A DNA stretch of 64,000 nt from Pseudomonadota bacterium. Its GTDB lineage: Bacteria; Bdellovibrionota; Bdellovibrionia; Bdellovibrionales; JACTMU01. Shown here piece after piece: positions 59,824 to 64,000 of this stretch (its first letter is position 1; each line of letters starts with the position of its first letter). A program made the position numbers and the translations under genes. A model generated the notes under the pieces. It made no database searches. It had not been told where the DNA came from and was given only the letters and a program-made list of their open reading frames with translations. The DNA is taken from assembly GCA_014584465.1 (NCBI GenBank), contig JACTMU010000082.1:1-64000 (forward strand), in the 5' to 3' direction.

Positions 59824-60624
59824 CTACTTTCCCTGAACTTGGATGAGTCGCGAAAAGCTCTTTCCCGTCCGCCCCACGCTCTTATCTTTAAATTCACTGT
59901 CAATCTTCTTAAACTCGCCAAGTGCAAGATCCTTCTCGCCCAGCAACTGGTGGCACGTTCCTTTCTTAAGTAGGGCAAAAGGGCGCAAATAGGTGTACTC
60001 CTGCCCAGAGGCGATTCCATCAAAAATCTTGATCGCACGATCGCACTCTCCCTTCTCCGCATGGAGGTGACCCCTTCGCACCTCTGCCATTGCATAAAGA
60101 AGGGAGCCCTTGGAAGGCGATACTTCATCCATAACTTTAAGAGCCTCATCAAACTGTTTGTACTCTTCAAATATTTCAGAAATTGTGAGGGCCGCAACGA
60201 CCGACGCCTGGCTCTGTGGATAGGCCTTGATAAATTCCAAATAGCGATCCACCACCATACCATAGTCCTGCTTCAAATCCCCACTGGGAAGTTTACTCTC
60301 CTTGTCAACCACTCCGTCCGAACGATCCTCCTCGGACGAAGAGGCATCTTTGTCGCTCTTTTTTGCAACCTTCTCCTTGGCACTGGCAAAATCCTCTTGG
60401 AGCTTCAGAAGGTCCTTTTCAAGAAGGTAGTAGGCCGCTTGTGCGCTCTCCTCCCTTCCAGTTGAGTAGTACTGAAACGCCACCACAATCGCTCCTCCAC
60501 CAAAAAGAACGAGAGTTGCCGTCACAATGATACGAAAGTGTGCATGCACAAAGGTCCAGAGTTGGCTGGCCGTTTCTACAAAAGCATCTGGTTCCTTTAG
60601 CTCTTTCTCTCGTTTGCTACTCAT
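59824..60624 (-). CDS. YfgM-like membrane-anchored TPR protein
   Basis: 266 residues. A short basic cytosolic start, one transmembrane segment (IIVTATLVLFGGGAIVVAF), a charged Ser/Asp/Glu-rich linker (about 85-110) and periplasmic TPR-like helices (AALTISEIFEEYKQFDEALK and PFALLKKGTCHQLLGEKDLA). This matches YfgM/TPR_21 proteins, periplasmic chaperone-associated factors near the Sec translocon. The stop abuts the bamB start. Confidence 0.78.
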   Translation of the reverse strand: MSSKREKELKEPDAFVETASQLWTFVHAHFRIIVTATLVLFGGGAIVVAFQYYSTGREESAQAAYYLLEKDLLKLQEDFASAKEKVAKKSDKDASSSEEDRSDGVVDKESKLPSGDLKQDYGMVVDRYLEFIKAYPQSQASVVAALTISEIFEEYKQFDEALKVMDEVSPSKGSLLYAMAEVRRGHLHAEKGECDRAIKIFDGIASGQEYTYLRPFALLKKGTCHQLLGEKDLALGEFKKIDSEFKDKSVGRTGKSFSRLIQVQGK

Positions 60625-60686
60625 ATGATTGCCCTACCAATAATGTCATTCTGTTCCAATTAAAAGATAGACCTAAAACCAACCTC

Positions 60687-61799
60687 TTACCGATTCTCAA
60701 CCTCTCGAAGGGTTCCGAAAAGTCTCTGCGTTCGACCCTGGTGATGCTGCTTCAAAAGTCCCAAAATTCGAATGCGCTCTTCGGCCATTCGATCGGCCGC
60801 AAGATAAGTGGGAATGCCATCTCTTTTCGCAATTTGAAAGACCTTCATACAATTGTCGTAAACCTGCGTTGTCTTTTGAAAAGCACGGTCGGGCGAGTAG
60901 CCCTCCAACTCAACAAATACATTCATGAGTCCACCCGCATTGATGACGTAATCTGGGGTGTAAAGAATGTTTCGCTCCTTAAGAATATCACCATGTCGGG
61001 GCTCAGCAAGCTGGTTGTTGGCTCCGCCCGCTATGACCGAACACTTTAACTTATCCACAGTATCATCATTGATGATCGCACCAAGAGCACAAGGAGCCAA
61101 GACATCACAATCAGAGGTCACGATTTGATCTGCTGCTACGATCTCACACCCATGCTCCTCAGAAAGCCTACGACAGCGATCACGATCCAAATCTGCAATC
61201 TTAATGAGTGCCTTCTCCTTTGCAAGATACTTTACCAGATGAGAACCCACGTTCCCCAATCCTTGGACGGCAACACGCAGGCCAGAAAGCGAATCCAAAC
61301 CCAAACGCTCCTTCACAGCGGCCTTCATCCCCATCAAAACCCCGTGGGCCGTATAGGGACTTGGATCACCCGAACCGCCATACCCTTTGGGAATTCCAGT
61401 TACCCATGGAGTCTCCATGTAGACATGCTCCATGTCGTGCACAGATGTTCCGACATCTTCGGCGGTGATGTACTTTCCGTTCAGGGAGTTGACGTAGATT
61501 CCAAAGGCACGAAAGAGCGCCTCCGACTTGTCCTTCTTAGGATCTCCAATGATCACGGCCTTTCCGCCGCCTAGGTTAAGGCCCGCTGCGGCCGCTTTGT
61601 AGGTCATCCCTTTGGACAGACGAAGAACATCAATCAGGGCCGCTTCCTCGCTTTCATACGGCCACATTCGGGTCCCGCCCAGTGCCGGTCCAAGGGCGGT
61701 GTTGTGAATGGCAATAATTGCTCTCAATCCTGTCTCTTTACTATAACAGAATACAATCTCTTCGTGATCACCATGGGCCTTAATTCGATCAAATATCAT
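60687..61799 (-). CDS. ldh: Leucine (Glu/Leu/Phe/Val-type) dehydrogenase
   Basis: 370 residues; GGAGG nine bases before the ATG. The catalytic domain has [31 protein letters not shown] with the active lysines, and [12 protein letters not shown]. The Rossmann domain has [13 protein letters not shown] and [13 protein letters not shown], then [10 protein letters not shown] and [11 protein letters not shown]. It deaminates branched-chain amino acids to 2-oxoacids with NAD+. With IcmF and the Hbd/Ech pair it suggests catabolism of leucine, valine and isoleucine (inference). Confidence 0.93.
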   Translation of the reverse strand: MIFDRIKAHGDHEEIVFCYSKETGLRAIIAIHNTALGPALGGTRMWPYESEEAALIDVLRLSKGMTYKAAAAGLNLGGGKAVIIGDPKKDKSEALFRAFGIYVNSLNGKYITAEDVGTSVHDMEHVYMETPWVTGIPKGYGGSGDPSPYTAHGVLMGMKAAVKERLGLDSLSGLRVAVQGLGNVGSHLVKYLAKEKALIKIADLDRDRCRRLSEEHGCEIVAADQIVTSDCDVLAPCALGAIINDDTVDKLKCSVIAGGANNQLAEPRHGDILKERNILYTPDYVINAGGLMNVFVELEGYSPDRAFQKTTQVYDNCMKVFQIAKRDGIPTYLAADRMAEERIRILGLLKQHHQGRTQRLFGTLREVENR

Positions 61800-61847
61800 G
61801 AACTGACAACCTCCTAAGATTAAGCCCTGTCGAATAGAATTGTAGCG

Positions 61848-61876
61848 AGTTTAGAAATGGCGACTCATGAGTGCAA
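61848..61876 (-). promoter_or_regulatory. Predicted promoter of leucine dehydrogenase
   Basis: On the minus strand, -35 TTGCAC (61876-61871), a 17-base spacer and -10 TAAACT (61853-61848), about 50 bases upstream of the ATG. A perfect 10-base palindrome ACTCATGAGT (61863-61872) overlaps the inner edge of the -35 and may be an operator. Confidence 0.5.
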
Positions 61877-62005
61877 GGAAAAACTCACAATGCCAAGCGT
61901 CGCTCCTGCTTGCTAAATCGAGGAATTGCACCTAGTGTCTCCACCAGACAGTGATTGCAGAAGAGATCAGGAGCCGTTGTGGTTCACCTTTGAAGGAGTT
62001 TACCG

Positions 62006-62827
62006 ATGGATCGTCAGGGTAGTTTGAAGGGCAAAACGATGTTCATTACAGGCGGCAGTCGGGGAATTGGTGAGGCCATTGCCCTTCGTGCGGCAAGGGA
62101 TGGCGCAAACATCATTGTCGCCGCAAAGACGACGGAACCCCATCCCAAGCTCCCAGGGACCATCTATTCGGTTGCAAAGAGTATAGAGTCTGCGGGCGGC
62201 CGAGCTTTGCCTCTTAAGGTGGATGTACGGTTTGAGGAAGAGATTTACGAAGCTGTTGAAAAAGGGGTTAAGCAGTTTGGTGGGATCGATATGCTGGTCA
62301 ACAATGCCAGTGCGATTTCATTGAGTGGAACTCTGGATACTCCTGCTAAGAAGTTTGATCTTATGCACCAAATCAATGTGCGTGCCACCTTTCTAACCTC
62401 TCAGGCCTGCCTACCACATCTAAAAAAATCGGATCGCCCCCATATCTTGACACTTTCTCCACCTCTCAATCTCAATCCAGCTTGGTTTAAGAATTTTTGT
62501 GCCTACACAATGTCGAAATACGGCATGTCGATGTGTGTCCTTGGCATGTCGGAAGAGTTCAAGGAGAGTCGAATTGCAATCAATGCGCTTTGGCCAAAGA
62601 CGATCATTGCGACCGCTGCGATGAACATCGTCGGCGTTGATGGACGTTACGGGCGAACTCCAGAGATCATGTCCGATGCGGCTCACATGATTTTGACTTC
62701 GCCCGAGTTTCACACCGGCAACTTTTTTATCGATGAAGATGTCTTAAAACTCAATGGCGTTGACGATTTTTCTCAATATGCGGTGGACTCAAAATGTGCG
62801 CTGAGGAGTGACCTCTTTCTGGATTGA
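62006..62827 (+). CDS. Short-chain dehydrogenase/reductase, HSDL2-like
   Basis: 273 residues; AAGGAG seven bases before the ATG. Classical SDR: TGGSRGIGEAIALRAA binds NAD(P), NNASAISLSGT is the NNAG-type motif, and the active-site pair is YTMSK (Tyr-x3-Lys). The run HPKLPGTIYSVAKSIESAGG is typical of HSDL2-type SDRs. The substrate is unknown; a hydroxyacyl or sterol-like ketone is possible. It is divergent from leucine dehydrogenase and convergent with the last gene. Confidence 0.9.
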   Translation: MDRQGSLKGKTMFITGGSRGIGEAIALRAARDGANIIVAAKTTEPHPKLPGTIYSVAKSIESAGGRALPLKVDVRFEEEIYEAVEKGVKQFGGIDMLVNNASAISLSGTLDTPAKKFDLMHQINVRATFLTSQACLPHLKKSDRPHILTLSPPLNLNPAWFKNFCAYTMSKYGMSMCVLGMSEEFKESRIAINALWPKTIIATAAMNIVGVDGRYGRTPEIMSDAAHMILTSPEFHTGNFFIDEDVLKLNGVDDFSQYAVDSKCALRSDLFLD

Positions 62828-62831
62828 ACAT

Positions 62832-62858
62832 CGACTTTCAACCCCGGGTTAAAAGTCG
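62832..62858. terminator. Hairpin between convergent genes
   Basis: CGACTT...AAGTCG with an inner AACCC/GGGTT stem lies four bases after the SDR stop and covers the stop codon of the final minus-strand gene. No long T-tract follows on either side. It is a candidate bidirectional terminator. Confidence 0.4.
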
Positions 62859-64000
62859 TAACGAAAACGAAAAGCCAAATCGTAAAAGGTCAATGACTGT
62901 GTCCCTGAAGAGGATTGACCCGACGAATCTGTTGAGTCAAAGTTGTGGGAGTGAGTTTGACGAAGGATCCCTCCACCCATTCTCATCTGACGGTTCAAAA
63001 GAAAGTAGGCAAAACCGCTCAGTTCATAGCTCAATTTGGGTTGAACCGAAAAGGAGACTCCCGAGCTTCCACTTGATGAAACTGGATAGAGATAACTCAA
63101 TCCTAATTCACACGACCATCGAGTCGCAAAGGGCGACTGCACTGAGACACCAAGCGCGAGAGCCATGAGCGAAGGAGTCAAAAATGTTGCAGACCCAGAG
63201 GATGAGAGATCGACAAATGGAAGATTGTGTTGCTGAAGACCTAGCGTTCCAAACCACTGGTCCTTAGAAAAGAGTAGTTTCTCTTTGAAAAGAAAGCTCC
63301 CATTCAGGGCGACCATTTGCCAGGCATAGTTATTGGATGCCGCAACCTCGCCGTTCGTCTGAGCCTCTTTAGGTTGACCAGGCATTGTGGTGTATTGAAA
63401 AGCTCCTCCCCACCTTCCTTTGTGCAATCCTCCTCGAATGGAAATGGATGGAAGAGCCGCTAAACCAACGCTGAGAGCTCCTTTTCCGCCTTGTTCGTGA
63501 TCGATTTTTTGAGAGGTGTAACCCACCCCCCCTTCAATCCAGTATCGGATTGAGGTTTCTCGCTCAAGCTTGAGATTCTTGTGAACCTTTGCATTTATTT
63601 TTACTCCGTCACTTCGTACCTCAAGAAGGATTTGCAGAATCCGTCTCTGCTGCCTTGTTTTGTAGATCTGCACGGGAATCTGAGAGACTCCCAGAGGCAG
63701 ACGCAGTTGAAGTTCAAAATAGCCCTCTTCGTCGGATTTGGTTCGCAGGAGGCGTTTTCTTGCACGACGTTCCTCGGCGCCTCCATCTGCGCTTTGCGGA
63801 GAAAGGCATTCTTTCGAAATGTAACCGACTCCTGATTCACGTTGCACTTTTCCCCATTCGGAGGTCTCCATCTCAACCCAAAGGGTTCCCCCTTTAGGGA
63901 GGGTCTCCAGAACTTCCGAGGATGCGTCCGTAGTTCGATAGACCTTGCAACTTTGAATGAGCTTTTGGACATTTTGCTGGGATTTCTGTCCACCCTTGAG
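62849..64000 (-). CDS. SH3b-domain/outer-membrane beta-barrel protein (partial, N-terminus outside window)
   Basis: At least 383 residues. The frame is open to the window edge at 64000, so the Met at 63871 is internal. The first ~65 residues visible form an SH3b-like module (CKVYRTTDASSEVLETLPKG, then TLWVEMETSEWGKVQ and GVGYISKECL). A charged linker with EERRARKRLL follows. From about residue 130 there are repeated amphipathic strands ending AFRFRYDF, a C-terminal Phe typical of outer-membrane barrels. It may link cell-wall sensing or binding to an outer-membrane barrel. It converges on the SDR gene. Confidence 0.78.
   Translation of the reverse strand, partial: LKGGQKSQQNVQKLIQSCKVYRTTDASSEVLETLPKGGTLWVEMETSEWGKVQRESGVGYISKECLSPQSADGGAEERRARKRLLRTKSDEEGYFELQLRLPLGVSQIPVQIYKTRQQRRILQILLEVRSDGVKINAKVHKNLKLERETSIRYWIEGGVGYTSQKIDHEQGGKGALSVGLAALPSISIRGGLHKGRWGGAFQYTTMPGQPKEAQTNGEVAASNNYAWQMVALNGSFLFKEKLLFSKDQWFGTLGLQQHNLPFVDLSSSGSATFLTPSLMALALGVSVQSPFATRWSCELGLSYLYPVSSSGSSGVSFSVQPKLSYELSGFAYFLLNRQMRMGGGILRQTHSHNFDSTDSSGQSSSGTQSLTFYDLAFRFRYDF

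Noticed and set aside
59823-60263. A 147-residue N-terminal extension of the BamB reading frame
   Set aside because: It overlaps the well-supported yfgM-like gene in another frame, is Arg-rich nonsense, and the lipoprotein signal peptide starts at GTG 59822.
1-64000. CRISPR array
   Set aside because: No regularly spaced 20-40-base direct repeats with unique spacers and no cas genes were seen; the repeated motifs present are single hairpins.

Overview
The window comes from a Gram-negative bacterium. It encodes an Omp85 barrel, a TamB homologue, BamB, many lipoproteins and a C-terminal beta-barrel ending in Phe. The gene mix fits a Bdellovibrionota or other delta-proteobacteria-like lineage: CheC/CheX-type phosphatases, PilZ and STAS proteins, a vWA lipoprotein, surface proteins of tail-fibre type, fused isobutyryl-CoA mutase and leucine dehydrogenase. 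That placement is inference; no rRNA or marker tree was available. Coding density is high, operons are tightly overlapped, and starts are often GTG or TTG behind clear Shine-Dalgarno (SD) sequences.

Layout. 0-9 kb (mostly minus): tRNA-Cys, ComM-like AAA+ protein, tyrosine recombinase, two lipoproteins, SpoIID/LytB protein, stomatin/NfeD pair and a degenerate uracil-DNA-glycosylase-like protein. 9-14 kb: a signalling operon (PAS kinase, CheY-like receiver, CheC, receiver-CheX) and a lipoprotein with one CxxCH motif. 14-23 kb: an envelope operon (EF-P, TPR protein, TamB, seven-POTRA Omp85). 23-26 kb: ruvC-ruvA-ruvB and a small exported protein. 26-31 kb: three tandem paralogues that join a prepilin-like N-terminus to a tail-fibre-like C-terminus. 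31-39 kb: alpha/beta hydrolase, PAP2 protein, then hbd-ech-icmF for acyl-CoA metabolism and an RNA m5U methyltransferase. 39-45 kb: a complete molybdenum-cofactor operon with two gene fusions. 45-47 kb: an orphan UDG-fold-like gene, a predicted small RNA and a PilZ protein. 47.6-53.4 kb: vWA lipoprotein, metallo-beta-lactamase-fold protein, STAS/zinc protein, OmpR-type regulator and HAMP kinase. 53.5-55.5 kb: an HPF-like small protein and an XRE-receiver-PAS-PAS protein. 55.5-62 kb: pabBC, pabA, lipoprotein, bamB, yfgM-like, leucine dehydrogenase. 62-64 kb: an SDR and an SH3b/beta-barrel protein cut by the window end.

Non-coding structure. A family of hairpin repeats (core AAACCTG, arms of the type GTGNCTGG/CCAGNCAC) occurs at five intergenic places with covarying arms. 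A different perfect 26-bp hairpin sits between two convergent genes. The most unusual items are the tandem pilin/tail-fibre chimeras, an orphan sRNA with near-consensus promoter and terminator, and an XRE-receiver-PAS-PAS gene whose promoter overlaps an inverted repeat and lies so close to the ATG that a leaderless mRNA is predicted.
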